From NCBI GenBank assembly GCA_934533075.1, contig CAKTBJ010000002.1:1-64000 (forward strand): DNA of 64,000 bases, read 5' to 3'. Below are positions 51,508 through 61,232 of this stretch, piece by piece. This stretch comes from an uncultured Paracoccus sp. (lineage in GTDB: Bacteria > Pseudomonadota > Alphaproteobacteria > Rhodobacterales > Rhodobacteraceae). The notes under the pieces were generated by a model that saw only the letters and a program-made list of their open reading frames with translations, made no database searches and was not told where the DNA came from. The first letter of the stretch is position 1. Every line of letters starts with the position of its first letter. The position numbers and the translations under genes were made by a program.

Positions 51508-52274
51508 GTCCCGATCAGCCCGCGCGCCACCGCCATCCAGCCCAAGCCCGCCTGCGTGCCCCGCGCCGGCGCATATTCCGCCACCACCCAGCCGCCGAAC
51601 CGCGTCGCGCGCATGCGGGCGAACAGGGCGGGAAAGTCGATCACGCCGGCCAGCGGCTCGGCCCGCTCGGGATAGCCCGAGATCTGCACATGCCGCACCA
51701 GCGGCGCCACCCGGTCCCAGGCCGCCAGCACGTCGCCGGTCAGCGCCTGGATATGCCAGACATCGAACAGCAGCCCCAGATTCGGACCGCCCACCTCGCC
51801 GACCACCGCCGCCGCCTGATCCAGGTCGCACAGGAAGGCCCCCGGCTGCGCCTGATGCGAGGTCGGCTCCAGCAGCAGGCTGGCATGGGGTGCGCGCTGG
51901 CAGGCCCATGACAGGTTGTCCAGCAGCCGGGCCTGGGCCTCCGCCCCTTCGGCCGTCCCGGCCATGATGCGGATATGGCGGGCCTTCAGCACCTCGGCAA
52001 AGCGCAGGGCGCGCACGAAATCGCTGCGGAATCGCGCCTCCCTGCCGGCTTCGGCCGCAAAGCCGCGCGCCCCGCCCGCCCAGTTCGGCGGCGGGCAGGC
52101 CATCGCGGTGAAGGCCAGCCCCTCGGCCTCGGCCGCGCGGTGCAGGGCGCGGGCCGACAGATCATAGGGGAAGGGGATCTCGATGCCGGTGAAGCCGGCC
52201 TCGCGCGCGGCCGCAAAGCGTTCCATCATCGGCAATTCGGTGAACAGATAGCTGAGATTCGCCGCCAGTTGCAC
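51504..52274 (-). CDS. hyi: Hydroxypyruvate isomerase-like TIM-barrel protein
   Basis: 256 residues of the AP-endonuclease-2/sugar isomerase family. AANLSYLFTELPMMERFAAA is the usual Hyi opening, followed by TGIEIPFPYDLSARAL, LLEPTSHQAQPGAFLCDLDQ and LGLLFDVWHIQALTGDV with metal-binding Glu, His and Asp, and GWVVAEYAPARGT. Hyi converts hydroxypyruvate to tartronate semialdehyde, though the closely related OtnI cannot be excluded. GTG 52274 follows a G-rich region, giving a family-like N-terminus. Neither gcl nor glxR is adjacent. Confidence 0.85.
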   Translation of the reverse strand: MQLAANLSYLFTELPMMERFAAAREAGFTGIEIPFPYDLSARALHRAAEAEGLAFTAMACPPPNWAGGARGFAAEAGREARFRSDFVRALRFAEVLKARHIRIMAGTAEGAEAQARLLDNLSWACQRAPHASLLLEPTSHQAQPGAFLCDLDQAAAVVGEVGGPNLGLLFDVWHIQALTGDVLAAWDRVAPLVRHVQISGYPERAEPLAGVIDFPALFARMRATRFGGWVVAEYAPARGTQAGLGWMAVARGLIGT

Positions 52275-52287
52275 GCCCGCCCCCCCC

Positions 52288-52851
52288 TCAGCCCTCCAGC
52301 GCGAAGACCGCGCCGCGCGCACGCACGCCCATGCGGCCTTGTGCATCGGGGCGGGCGGCCTCGGCAAGGCGATAAAAGCTCTTGCGGTCGATCAGCGCCT
52401 CCAGCCCCCGGCGCACATGCAGATAGGGGCGGGGGGTGCCGTCCCCGGCGATGGCGACGCGGATGGCGTTTTCCGGGCCGGCCTCGACCATTTCGCCCAC
52501 GTTGGTGGTGAAGATCAGGCTGCCCTCGCCGTCCTGATCGGCAATGTCCACGTCCACGGCGACGAAGGGCGCGTCCTCGACCCGGATGCCGACCTTTTCC
52601 ACCGGGGTGACGAGGTAGTGCCTGCCGTCCTCGTATTTCAGCACGGTCGAGAACAGCCGCACCATCGCCGGCCGGCCGATGGGGGTGCCCATGTAGAACC
52701 AGGTGCCGTCGGCGCGGATTTCCATGTCCAGGTCGCCGCAGAAGGGCGGGTTCCACAGATGCACCGGCGCCGGGCCGCGCGGCGCGATGGCGCGTGCCGT
52801 GGCGAGGATGCCGCCGGCCGGGTCGGCGGGATTGTCGGCGGGTTTCGTCAT
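52288..52851 (-). CDS. DUF1285-domain protein
   Basis: A 187-residue conserved protein: PVHLWNPPFCGDLDMEIRAD, then GTWFYMGTPIGRPAMVRLFS and KYEDGRHYLVTPVEKVGIRV, all typical of DUF1285. The structure in this family is a beta-rich two-domain fold, function unknown. It lies between the MoxR gene (divergent, 90 bp away) and the hyi-like gene on the same strand (14 bp), and is often found beside MoxR in alphaproteobacteria. Confidence 0.92.
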   Translation of the reverse strand: MTKPADNPADPAGGILATARAIAPRGPAPVHLWNPPFCGDLDMEIRADGTWFYMGTPIGRPAMVRLFSTVLKYEDGRHYLVTPVEKVGIRVEDAPFVAVDVDIADQDGEGSLIFTTNVGEMVEAGPENAIRVAIAGDGTPRPYLHVRRGLEALIDRKSFYRLAEAARPDAQGRMGVRARGAVFALEG

Positions 52852-52941
52852 GTCCTTCCCCTCGCGCGGGCCGCCGGGCTGGTCGCCGGACCCCGCAGCT
52901 TCTATACCTTCTGCCAAAGCCGAAACGACAGCGAGGCCATC

Positions 52942-53961
<1,020 letters not shown>

Positions 53962-53963
53962 GC

Positions 53964-54815
53964 ATGGCCGGGGCGTCCCCCACCCTGCGCGCCCGTGCCG
54001 AGGATCTCGGCGCCGGGTTTGGCGCGCTGCTGCTGGCCGCCGACCGGCTGGCCGCCAGCGCGCTGCCGGGCGCGCATGGCGAAAGGCGGGCGGGGCAGGG
54101 CGAAGCCTTCTGGCAATACCGCCCGGCCATGCCCGGCGACAGTTTCGGGGGGGTGGACTGGCGCCGCTCGGCGCGCTCCGACACGCTGTATCTGCGCGAG
54201 CGCGAGGCGCAATCGCCCCGGCAGGCGGTGCTGTGGGTGGATCAGGGCGAGGGCATGGCATGGGCCTCTTCGCCGGGATTGCCGCAGAAACTGGACCGCG
54301 CCCGGCTGGTGGTGCTGGCCTTCGGCCTTGCCGCCCTGCGCGGGGGCGAGCGCGTGGGCTGCCTCGGCCGCCCCGCCGCCGGCGGCCGCGTGCAGGCCGA
54401 GAGACTGGCGGCGGGGCTGTGCGAGGCTGCGCCGCTGCGTGCCGATCTGCGGACCGGGCAAAGGCTGGTTCTGGCCTCGGATTGGCTGGGCGCCGATCTG
54501 GACGGGTTGCGCGACATGCTGGGGCGGGCGGCGCAGATGGGCCTGCGTGGTGCGGTTGTGCAGATTCTGGACCCGGCCGAGGCGGGATTCCCCTTCGCGG
54601 GCGCGGTGGATTTCCTCGACGCTGCCGGCCGGCCCGCGCATCGCACCCGCGACGCCGGGGGGCTGCGCGGCGCCTATCTGGACCGCCTCGCCGCGCGGCA
54701 GGCGGAGCTGGCGGCGCTGGCCACGGCCGCCGGCTGGCAGTTCTCGCATTTCACGACCGACGAGCCGCCCGCCAACGCCCTGATCTGGCTGGCGAACGCG
54801 CTGGCGGAGGCCTGA
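53964..54815 (+). CDS. DUF58-domain protein
   Basis: 283 residues with the DUF58 core: GEAFWQYRPAMPGDSFGGVD, then WRRSARSDTLYLREREAQSP. In related proteins this precedes a VWA-like fold, here VLWVDQGEGMAWASSPGL. It is the usual MoxR partner. Its stop is followed by 190 bp that carry a degenerate duplication of the junction with the next gene, so the ATGA-type coupling seen elsewhere in the operon is lost here. Confidence 0.92.
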   Translation: MAGASPTLRARAEDLGAGFGALLLAADRLAASALPGAHGERRAGQGEAFWQYRPAMPGDSFGGVDWRRSARSDTLYLREREAQSPRQAVLWVDQGEGMAWASSPGLPQKLDRARLVVLAFGLAALRGGERVGCLGRPAAGGRVQAERLAAGLCEAAPLRADLRTGQRLVLASDWLGADLDGLRDMLGRAAQMGLRGAVVQILDPAEAGFPFAGAVDFLDAAGRPAHRTRDAGGLRGAYLDRLAARQAELAALATAAGWQFSHFTTDEPPANALIWLANALAEA

Positions 54816-54851
54816 CCGATGCCGATCCGCGCCCCATCCGGCTTCACCTTG

Positions 54852-55022
54852 CCCATGCCTTGGCGGAGATTTGGCCTATGCTGATCATTGGCCCTCTCCG
54901 CATCCTCTCGCCCCGGCCGCCGCCGGTCGGGCCGGTCGCCGCCGGCCCGCAGGTCCATGCCTTGGCGGCCGCCCGCCGACCCATGCCGTGGCGGAGGCGG
55001 GGCGCATGCTGATCCTTGGCCC
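54852..55022 (+). repeat. 43-bp imperfect direct repeat at the DUF58-BatA junction
   Basis: Positions 54852-54894 and 54980-55022 share CCCATGCC, TGGCGGAG, ATGCTGATC and TTGGCCC in register, with 11 mismatches clustered in three places. A partial third copy is at 54954-54971. The second copy contains the start codon of the BatA-like gene. The offset is 128 bp, so the first ATG is out of frame. Confidence 0.75.
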
Positions 55023-56961
55023 CATCGGATTTGCGGCGCCCTGGCTGCTGGCCGCCGGGCTGGCGCTGCCGGTGCTGTGGCTGGTGCTGCGCGCCGCGCC
55101 GCCGATGCCGCGCCGGCTGCGCTTTCCGGGCGTGGCGCTGCTGGCGGGGCTGGCCGATCCGGCGCCCAGGGCGGTGCGCACGCCGTGGTGGCTGCTGTTG
55201 CTGCGCATGGCCGGGCTGGCGGCGCTGATCGTCGGGCTGGCGGGGCCGGTCTGGCGCCCCGATCCCTCCGGCGGGCTGGTGCCGCGCGGGGCGGAGGCGG
55301 TGCTGGTGGTGATGGATGCCGGCTGGCCCGCCGCGCCGGACTGGGCCGCGCGGCAGGCCCGCGCCGCGCAGGTGATCGAGGCCGCCGGCGCGCGGCCGGT
55401 GGCGCTGCTGCTGGCCGATGGCATGCAGGCCGGGCCGCTGGTCTTCGCGCCCGGCGCCGAGGCGCTGGCCCGGCTGCGCGCGAGTGCCCCGCGCGCATGG
55501 CCCACGGCGCTGCCCGATGCGCCGGAGGATGCGCTGTCGCTGGCGCCATCGGGGCATCTGGCGGTGATCTGGCTGTCCGACGGGCTGGACCATCCCCACC
55601 GCGCGGATTGGGCGCAGGCGCTGGCCGCGCGCGGCAGCCTCGCGGTGCTGCCGCCCGAGGTGCCGGTGCTGTCGCTGTCGCTGACCGGGGACCGCCTGCC
55701 CTCGCTGCTGCTGGCCCGGCTGGGCGCGGGCGAGGCCGCGCCGCCCCCGGTGCTGGCCATCGGACCCGACCCGCAAGGGGCCGAGCGCGTGCTGGCCCGC
55801 CTTGACCCGCGACCGGCGCGGGCGGGCAGTCCGGCGGGCGTGGCGCAGCATCCGGTGCCGCTGGACCTGCCTTCCGAATTGCGCAACCGCGTGGCCCGTT
55901 TCACCGTCGAGGGCGTGGCCAGCGCCGGTGCCGTGGTGCTGGCCGACGCCCGCACGCGGCGCCCCAAGCTGGCGCTGGCCGGTCCCGATCACGGCGCCGA
56001 GGGCCAGCAACTTCTGGACCCCGCCCATTACCTGCGCCGCGCCGTGGCGCCTTTTGCCGATCTGGTCGAGGGCAGCCCGCGCGACGTGCTGCAATCGGCG
56101 CCCGATATGGTGGTGCTGGTCGATCAGGTCCTGCCGGAGGGCGAGGCCGTGCTGGACGCCTGGGTGCGCGCCGGCGGCACCCTACTGCGCTTTGCCGGGC
56201 CGCGCATGGCCGCCGATCCGGCGCTGGCGCTGGACCCGCTGCTGCCGGTGCGGCTGCGCCCCGGCGGGCGCGAGACCGGCGGCGCGCTGTCCTGGGGCGA
56301 GCCGCGCGACCTGGCGCCCTGGCCGGAGGGCAGCCCGCTGACCGGCCTGCCGCAGCCGCCCGTCGCCGTGCGCGCGCAACTGGTGGCCGAGCCGGGACCG
56401 GAGGTCGCCGCCCGCAGCCTCGCCCGCCTGACCGATGCCACGCCGCTGGTGACGCGGGCGCGGGTGGGCGAGGGGCAGGTGATCCTGTTTCATGTCGCCG
56501 CCGAACCCTCGTGGTCGGACCTGCCGCTGACCGGGCTGTTCGTGCAGATGATCGAGCGCCTAGCCAATACCGCGCGCCGCACCGACCAGCCCGCCGAGCC
56601 TGCGCCCGATGGCGAAGCCGCCCTGTGGCGGGCGCAGACCGTGCTGGACGGCCACGGCAACCCTTCGCCTGCGCCCGACACGGCCGAGCCGGTGCCCGCC
56701 GCGGCGCTGGATGCCGGCCCGGCGCCGGGCCTGCCGGCGGGGTTGTATGCCGCCGATGGCCGGGTGCGGGCGCTGAATGCCGGGCAGGCGGTGCTGGAGG
56801 CCGCCGCTTGGGGCGATGTGCCGCTGCTGGGTCAGGCGCAGCTTGGCGCGCGCCGGCTGGATGGCTGGCTGCTGGCGCTGGCCGGGCTGGCGCTGGCGGC
56901 GGATGTGCTGGCCTCGGCGGCGCTGTCGGGGCGGATGCGCCCGGCAAGGGGGGCGGCATGA
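55006..56961 (+). CDS. BatA-type membrane protein with VWA-like region
   Basis: A 651-residue protein: N-terminal aerotolerance-regulator (BatA) helices (WLLAAGLALPVLWLVLRAAP; RFPGVALLAGLAD; WWLLLLRMAGLAALIVGLAG), a VWA-like region (GAEAVLVVMDAGWPAAPDW; LAVIWLSDGLDHPHRADW), a middle domain (VDQVLPEGEAVLDAWVRAGG), and a last membrane helix near residue 630 (WLLALAGLALAADVLASAAL). In many relatives a DUF4159 domain continues in the same polypeptide, whereas here DUF4159 is a separate gene after a repeat array. ATG 55006 fits the family start. Confidence 0.88.
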   Translation: MLILGPIGFAAPWLLAAGLALPVLWLVLRAAPPMPRRLRFPGVALLAGLADPAPRAVRTPWWLLLLRMAGLAALIVGLAGPVWRPDPSGGLVPRGAEAVLVVMDAGWPAAPDWAARQARAAQVIEAAGARPVALLLADGMQAGPLVFAPGAEALARLRASAPRAWPTALPDAPEDALSLAPSGHLAVIWLSDGLDHPHRADWAQALAARGSLAVLPPEVPVLSLSLTGDRLPSLLLARLGAGEAAPPPVLAIGPDPQGAERVLARLDPRPARAGSPAGVAQHPVPLDLPSELRNRVARFTVEGVASAGAVVLADARTRRPKLALAGPDHGAEGQQLLDPAHYLRRAVAPFADLVEGSPRDVLQSAPDMVVLVDQVLPEGEAVLDAWVRAGGTLLRFAGPRMAADPALALDPLLPVRLRPGGRETGGALSWGEPRDLAPWPEGSPLTGLPQPPVAVRAQLVAEPGPEVAARSLARLTDATPLVTRARVGEGQVILFHVAAEPSWSDLPLTGLFVQMIERLANTARRTDQPAEPAPDGEAALWRAQTVLDGHGNPSPAPDTAEPVPAAALDAGPAPGLPAGLYAADGRVRALNAGQAVLEAAAWGDVPLLGQAQLGARRLDGWLLALAGLALAADVLASAALSGRMRPARGAA

Positions 56962-57422
56962 GCGCGCATATCCCTCATCATGCCCTTCCGGCCTTGGCGA
57001 TACGTATCGCTCCCGCCCGCAGCACGTTGCGGGCCGGATCGCTGGCATCGGGACCGCGGCGCCCGGCGGGGGGCGATATGGGCGCCCATGTCCTGCCGAC
57101 TCCGCCGACCTGTGCCGCCGCTCCCGCCCGTCGCGCCTTGCGGGGTGGGCGGGCGGCATCGGGATCGTTGCGCCCTGCGAAGGGTGGCATGAGCGCGCAT
57201 CCCCCTCATCATGCCCTTCCGGCCTTGGCGATATGCACCTCTCCCGCCTGCGGCACGCTGCGGGCCGGATCGGTGGCAACGGAACCATTGCGTCCTGCGG
57301 AGGGTGCCATGAGCGCGCATCTTCCCCATCAGGCCGGGCCGCCGGCCCCGGCGATCCGTCGCGCCTCGCGGAGCGGAACCGGGCCATCCGGCCCGCTGCA
57401 TCCAGCGGAGGGGATGGCATGA
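56958..57422 (+). repeat. Tandem array of four ~110-120 bp junction repeats forming an in-frame ORF
   Basis: Units begin at 56958, 57078, 57189 and 57309. Each opens with ATGrGCGCsCAT and ends with a purine-rich site (AAGGG or GGAGGG) before the next ATG. Units 1 and 3 are nearly identical over their first 45 bases. Translated, they form a single 154-residue frame with repeats of MSAHxPHHALPALAI and LRPAxGxM. It overlaps the BatA gene's stop and the DUF4159 gene's start, both by ATGA. Either it is a coupled repeat protein, or it is a duplicated intergenic junction that happens to remain open. Confidence 0.8.
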
Positions 57423-58267
57423 CGGCGGGTCTCTCTCGCCGCGCCCTGCTGGCCGGGCTGGGGGCGCTGACGCTGGCGCTGCCGGCTCGGGCGCAGGAGG
57501 CGCTGGACCCGCGGCTGGTCGCCGTCGCCGACCGTTTCGCGCTGGCCCATGTTCTGACCGGCGAGGAGGATGTGGACGCCATGACCGAGGCGGGCCTGCG
57601 CGGCCTGTCCATGCACCTGACCGCCCGCACCACGGTCGAGCCGGGGCCGGTGGTGGGCATCGACCTCGACAGCGACGACATTTCCATGCTGTCGCTGCTC
57701 TATTGGCCGATCACCGCCACGCAGCCGCCGCCCTCGCCCGCCGCCTATCTGATGCTGGACCGCTGGCTGAGGAATGGCGGGCTGCTGGTCGTGGATACGC
57801 GCGATGCCGATGTGGCGGGATTCGCCGGCTCGGACACGGCGCCGGCGGCGCAGAACCTGCTGGCGCCGCTGTCGATCCCGCCGCTGGCGCCGATCCCGGC
57901 CGACCATGTGCTGACCCGCGCCTATTACCTGCTGGACGGCTTTCCCGGCCGCTTCGATGCCGGCACCGTCTGGGTCGAGGCCATCCCCGCGGCAATGGAG
58001 GGCCAGCCGCTGGGCGGCACGCTGAACGACGGGGTGACGCCGGTGGTGATCGGCGGCAATGCCTGGGCCGAGGCCTGGGCGGTGGATGAAGGCGGCTTTC
58101 CCCTGAACGCGCTGGGCGCCGGCTTCGAGGGCGAGCGCCAGCGCGAGCTGGCCTATCGCTTCGGCATCAACCTGGTGATGCTGGCGCTGACCGGGAATTA
58201 CAAATCCGATCAGGTGCATGTGCAGACGATCCTCGACCGACTGGGCGAGGAGGAACTGCTGCCATGA
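57419..58267 (+). CDS. DUF4159-domain periplasmic protein
   Basis: A 282-residue protein with a Tat-like signal (MTAGLSRRALLAGLGALTLA; SRR and AxA-type cleavage before QEALDP). A DUF4159 domain follows: YWPITATQPPPSPAAYLMLD, MLDRWLRNGGLLVVDTRDAD, and ADHVLTRAYYLLDGFPGRFD, a glutamine-amidotransferase-like fold. It likely partners the BatA-type protein in the periplasm. It overlaps the next gene by 4 bp. The domain is usually fused to BatA. Confidence 0.88.
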   Translation: MTAGLSRRALLAGLGALTLALPARAQEALDPRLVAVADRFALAHVLTGEEDVDAMTEAGLRGLSMHLTARTTVEPGPVVGIDLDSDDISMLSLLYWPITATQPPPSPAAYLMLDRWLRNGGLLVVDTRDADVAGFAGSDTAPAAQNLLAPLSIPPLAPIPADHVLTRAYYLLDGFPGRFDAGTVWVEAIPAAMEGQPLGGTLNDGVTPVVIGGNAWAEAWAVDEGGFPLNALGAGFEGERQRELAYRFGINLVMLALTGNYKSDQVHVQTILDRLGEEELLP

Positions 58268-60369
58268 GCCTCGGCTTTGCCCCCCTCGTGCCGGTCTGGC
58301 TGGTGGCCGTGCTGGCGGTGGTCGCGGTGCTGGTCGCCGGCTTCGCGCTGTGGCGCGGCATGGCGGGCTGGGCCTTGCGCGGCCTGGCGCTGGCCGCGCT
58401 GGCGCTGGCGCTGGCCGGGCCGCAGGCGCTGCGCACCGAACGGCAGGCGCTGGACGATATCGTGATCCTGCTGGACGACCGCAGCGCCAGCCAGGCCCTC
58501 GGCGCCCGCGCGGTCCAGACCGACGCGGCGCTGGCGCGGCTGGAGGGGCAGCTGGCCGCCATGCCGGGCATGCAGGTGCGGCGCGTGACGCTGGGCGACG
58601 ACCCGGATGGCACAAGGCTGGCCACGGCCCTGAACCGCGCCGTCGCGGCCGAGCCGGAGGGGCGGCTGGCCGGTGTGCTGCTGCTGTCGGACGGGCGGCT
58701 GCATGATGCGGCGACCCTGCCCGATACCGCGCCGGCGCCGGTGCATCTGCTGCTGTCGGGCGCGGGCGCCGACTGGGACCGGCGGCTGGTGATCGAGGAA
58801 GCCCCCGGCTATGGCCTGATCGGCGAGCCGGTCGAGGTGCTGCTGCGCGTCGAGGACGAGGGCGCCGTGCCCGATGCCGTCGCGGGCAGCCCGGCCCGGA
58901 TCCGGGTCGAGATCGACGGCGGCCCGGCAGGCACCGCCGACATTCCCACCGGCGAGACCTTTGCGCTGACCGTGGTGCCGGCGCATGGCGGGCCGAACGT
59001 GGTGTCGCTGCGCCTCGATCCGCCGGGGGGCCAGCCGGCGCAACTGACCGACCGCAACGATGCCGCCGCGCTGACCGTGATGGGGGTGCGCGACCGGCTG
59101 AAGGTGCTGCTGGTCTCGGGCGAGCCGCATGCGGGCCTGCGCAGTTGGCGCAACCTGCTGAAATCGGATGCCTCGGTCGATCTGATCCACTTCACCATCC
59201 TGCGCCCGCCGGAGAAGTTCGACGGCGTGCCGGCGGACGAGATGGCGCTGATCGCCTTTCCGGTGGACGACCTGTTCACCCAGAAGATCGACGAGTTCGA
59301 CCTGATCATCTTTGACCGCTATCGGGTGCGGGGCATCCTGCCGCCGGCCTATTTCGACAATATCCGCCGCTATGTGGAGAACGGCGGCGCGGTGCTGGTC
59401 TCCTCCGGTCCCGAGGCGGTGGGGGTCGAGGGCCTGGGCTTTACCGCTTTGGGCCATGCCCTGCCGGCCACGCCCACCGGCGGGCTGATCGAGGCGCCGT
59501 TCCGCCCGCAGGTCAGCGACCTGGGCCGGCGCCATCCGGTGACCGCCGGCCTGCCCGGCGCCGGCGCGGCGGGGGCGGAACCGCAATGGGGGCCGTGGCT
59601 GCGCCGGGTCGAGGCCCATGTCCGCGACGGCGCCGAGGTGGTGATGGAGGGCGAGGGCCAGCCGCTGCTGGTGCTGGACCATTACGGCGAGGGCCGGGTG
59701 GCGCAACTGCTGTCGGACCAGATGTGGCTGTGGGGCCATGATTTCGAGGGCGGCGGTCCGCAGCGCGAGCTGATGCGCCGTATCGCGCATTGGTCGATGG
59801 CCGAGCCGGAGCTGGAGGAGGAGGCGCTGGAGGCCGAGGTTTTGCCCGGCGACGGTGCGCCGATCCTGCGCATCACCCGGCGCAGCCTTGCGGAATCGGT
59901 GGGACCGGTGGTGGTGACGGCGCCGGATGGCGGCGCGAGGCAGGTCACGTTGCGCGAGGGGGTGCCGGGCCGTTTCACCGCCGACATGCCGGCGCCCGAG
60001 GAAGGGCTTTACCGGCTGGAACAGGACGACCTGCCGCGGCTGGTGGCCGTGGGACCCGCCGCGCCGCGCGAATTCGAGGCACCTCTGGCCAGCGCCGACG
60101 CCCTGCGCCCGCTGGTCGAGGCCACCGGCGGCGGCGTGGTGCGGCTGGAGGAGGCCGTCCCCGACCTGCGCCGGGTTGCGCCGGGCGCGGCGGCGCAGGG
60201 TTCGACGCTGACCGGGCCGTGGCTGGGCGTGGTGGCGCGCGGGGCGCAGACGGTGACCGGCCAGCGGGCGGCGCCTTTGCTGCCGGGCTGGGGCTGGCTG
60301 CTGCTGGTCGCGGGGCTGGCGGTCGCGGCATGGCTGCGCGAGGGCGGGCGGCTGGTGCGGGCGCGATAG
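58264..60369 (+). CDS. Large membrane protein with VWA/GATase-like periplasmic domain
   Basis: 701 residues with N-terminal membrane helices (VWLVAVLAVVAVLVAGFALW; ALRGLALAALALALAGPQAL), a VWA-like region (LDDIVILLDDRSASQALGAR), and a Rossmann/GATase1-like domain (RLKVLLVSGEPHAGLRSWRN; FDLIIFDRYRVRGILPPAYF). There is a C-terminal helix at about 685. It is the fourth member of the MoxR-DUF58-BatA set. Function is inferred only from the cluster, which may act in envelope or enzyme maturation. Confidence 0.88.
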   Translation: MSLGFAPLVPVWLVAVLAVVAVLVAGFALWRGMAGWALRGLALAALALALAGPQALRTERQALDDIVILLDDRSASQALGARAVQTDAALARLEGQLAAMPGMQVRRVTLGDDPDGTRLATALNRAVAAEPEGRLAGVLLLSDGRLHDAATLPDTAPAPVHLLLSGAGADWDRRLVIEEAPGYGLIGEPVEVLLRVEDEGAVPDAVAGSPARIRVEIDGGPAGTADIPTGETFALTVVPAHGGPNVVSLRLDPPGGQPAQLTDRNDAAALTVMGVRDRLKVLLVSGEPHAGLRSWRNLLKSDASVDLIHFTILRPPEKFDGVPADEMALIAFPVDDLFTQKIDEFDLIIFDRYRVRGILPPAYFDNIRRYVENGGAVLVSSGPEAVGVEGLGFTALGHALPATPTGGLIEAPFRPQVSDLGRRHPVTAGLPGAGAAGAEPQWGPWLRRVEAHVRDGAEVVMEGEGQPLLVLDHYGEGRVAQLLSDQMWLWGHDFEGGGPQRELMRRIAHWSMAEPELEEEALEAEVLPGDGAPILRITRRSLAESVGPVVVTAPDGGARQVTLREGVPGRFTADMPAPEEGLYRLEQDDLPRLVAVGPAAPREFEAPLASADALRPLVEATGGGVVRLEEAVPDLRRVAPGAAAQGSTLTGPWLGVVARGAQTVTGQRAAPLLPGWGWLLLVAGLAVAAWLREGGRLVRAR

Positions 60370-60434
60370 AGGCGGCTAACGTCGTGGGACTGTGCCGCCG
60401 GCCCCTTCGGGCGGCTGGTGCGCGCGCGACAGGG
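60345..60434 (+). repeat. Short direct repeat of the last gene end
   Basis: CGGGCGGCTGGTGCG followed by GCGCGA occurs at 60345-60371 (including the gene's stop codon) and again at 60408-60434, 63 bp later, with few mismatches. It looks like a partial duplication of the gene's 3' end. Confidence 0.65.
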
Positions 60435-60749
60435 CCGGGGTGAAGCCGGGCGGCGCGGACGCAACTGTCGCACCGGGCCGCGCGATGGGCTTGGGTGCGG
60501 CGGTGTCGATGTCGTGGCTGGACCAGCAAGGCAGGCATGTCCGGCCGGGGCTTGCCGGCAGCGTCCTGGACGTATGCCCCCGCGTATCGCCGGGCGGCAG
60601 CGCGGGCCGATCCCTCGGGATCGGCCTTCCCCCGTCGCCACGCTCGCGATGCCGGTCCCGCCCCCTCCGCCCGCCGCGCCGGGAGCCGGGCCGCTTGCCT
60701 TCGCGCCGGCCCTTCGCTACCCCTTTCGAGAGCACAGACGGAGATCGAC
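60370..60749. other. Intergenic stretch before fabZ, hairpin present
   Basis: No gene is supported. It holds the duplicated gene end at 60408 and an inverted repeat GGCCGATCCC-TC-GGGATCGGCC (60605-60626), a terminator-like hairpin without a T run, which probably separates the membrane-protein operon from fabZ-lpx. A weak ribosome binding site GGAG precedes fabZ. Confidence 0.55.
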
Positions 60750-61232
60750 ATGGCCGACACCCATCCGCCCAGCACAAGCCCGGCCGAGGCCGATCTGGCG
60801 CTGATCAAGCGCATCATCCCGCATCGCTATCCCTTCCTGCTGGTGGACAAGGTGGTGGACATCGTGCCCGACCAGTCTTGCACCGGCATCAAGATGGTCA
60901 CCGCCAACGAGCCGCATTTCGAGGGCCATTTCCCCGGCAAGCCGGTGATGCCCGGCGTGCTGATCGTCGAGGCGATGGCGCAGACCTCGGCCGTGCTGGT
61001 GGGGATCAGCCGCCACCTGGCCGACAAGCACACGCTGACCTATTTCATGGGCATCGACGCCTGCCGCTTCCGCCGCATGGTGGTGCCGGGCGATCTGCTG
61101 CGCATGGAGGTCAGCGTCAAACGCCCCGGCGGCAAGGTCTGGAAGTTCGCCGGCCGCGCCCTCGTCGACGATCAGGTGGCCTGCGAGGCGGAATTCACCG
61201 CCATGATGGACATTCCGAAAGCCGATGGCTGA
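60750..61232 (+). CDS. fabZ: 3-hydroxyacyl-[ACP] dehydratase FabZ
   Basis: 160 residues with a single hot-dog domain. [40 protein letters not shown] with the catalytic His and Glu, and [18 protein letters not shown] are family segments. It dehydrates hydroxyacyl-ACP in fatty acid synthesis. It heads the lipid A cluster and its stop overlaps the lpxA start by 8 bp. Confidence 0.97.
   Translation: MADTHPPSTSPAEADLALIKRIIPHRYPFLLVDKVVDIVPDQSCTGIKMVTANEPHFEGHFPGKPVMPGVLIVEAMAQTSAVLVGISRHLADKHTLTYFMGIDACRFRRMVVPGDLLRMEVSVKRPGGKVWKFAGRALVDDQVACEAEFTAMMDIPKADG

Noticed and set aside
60392..60749. Frames leading into fabZ from upstream starts
   Set aside because: fabZ has its own start at 60750 that matches the family N-terminus; the upstream part is compositional.
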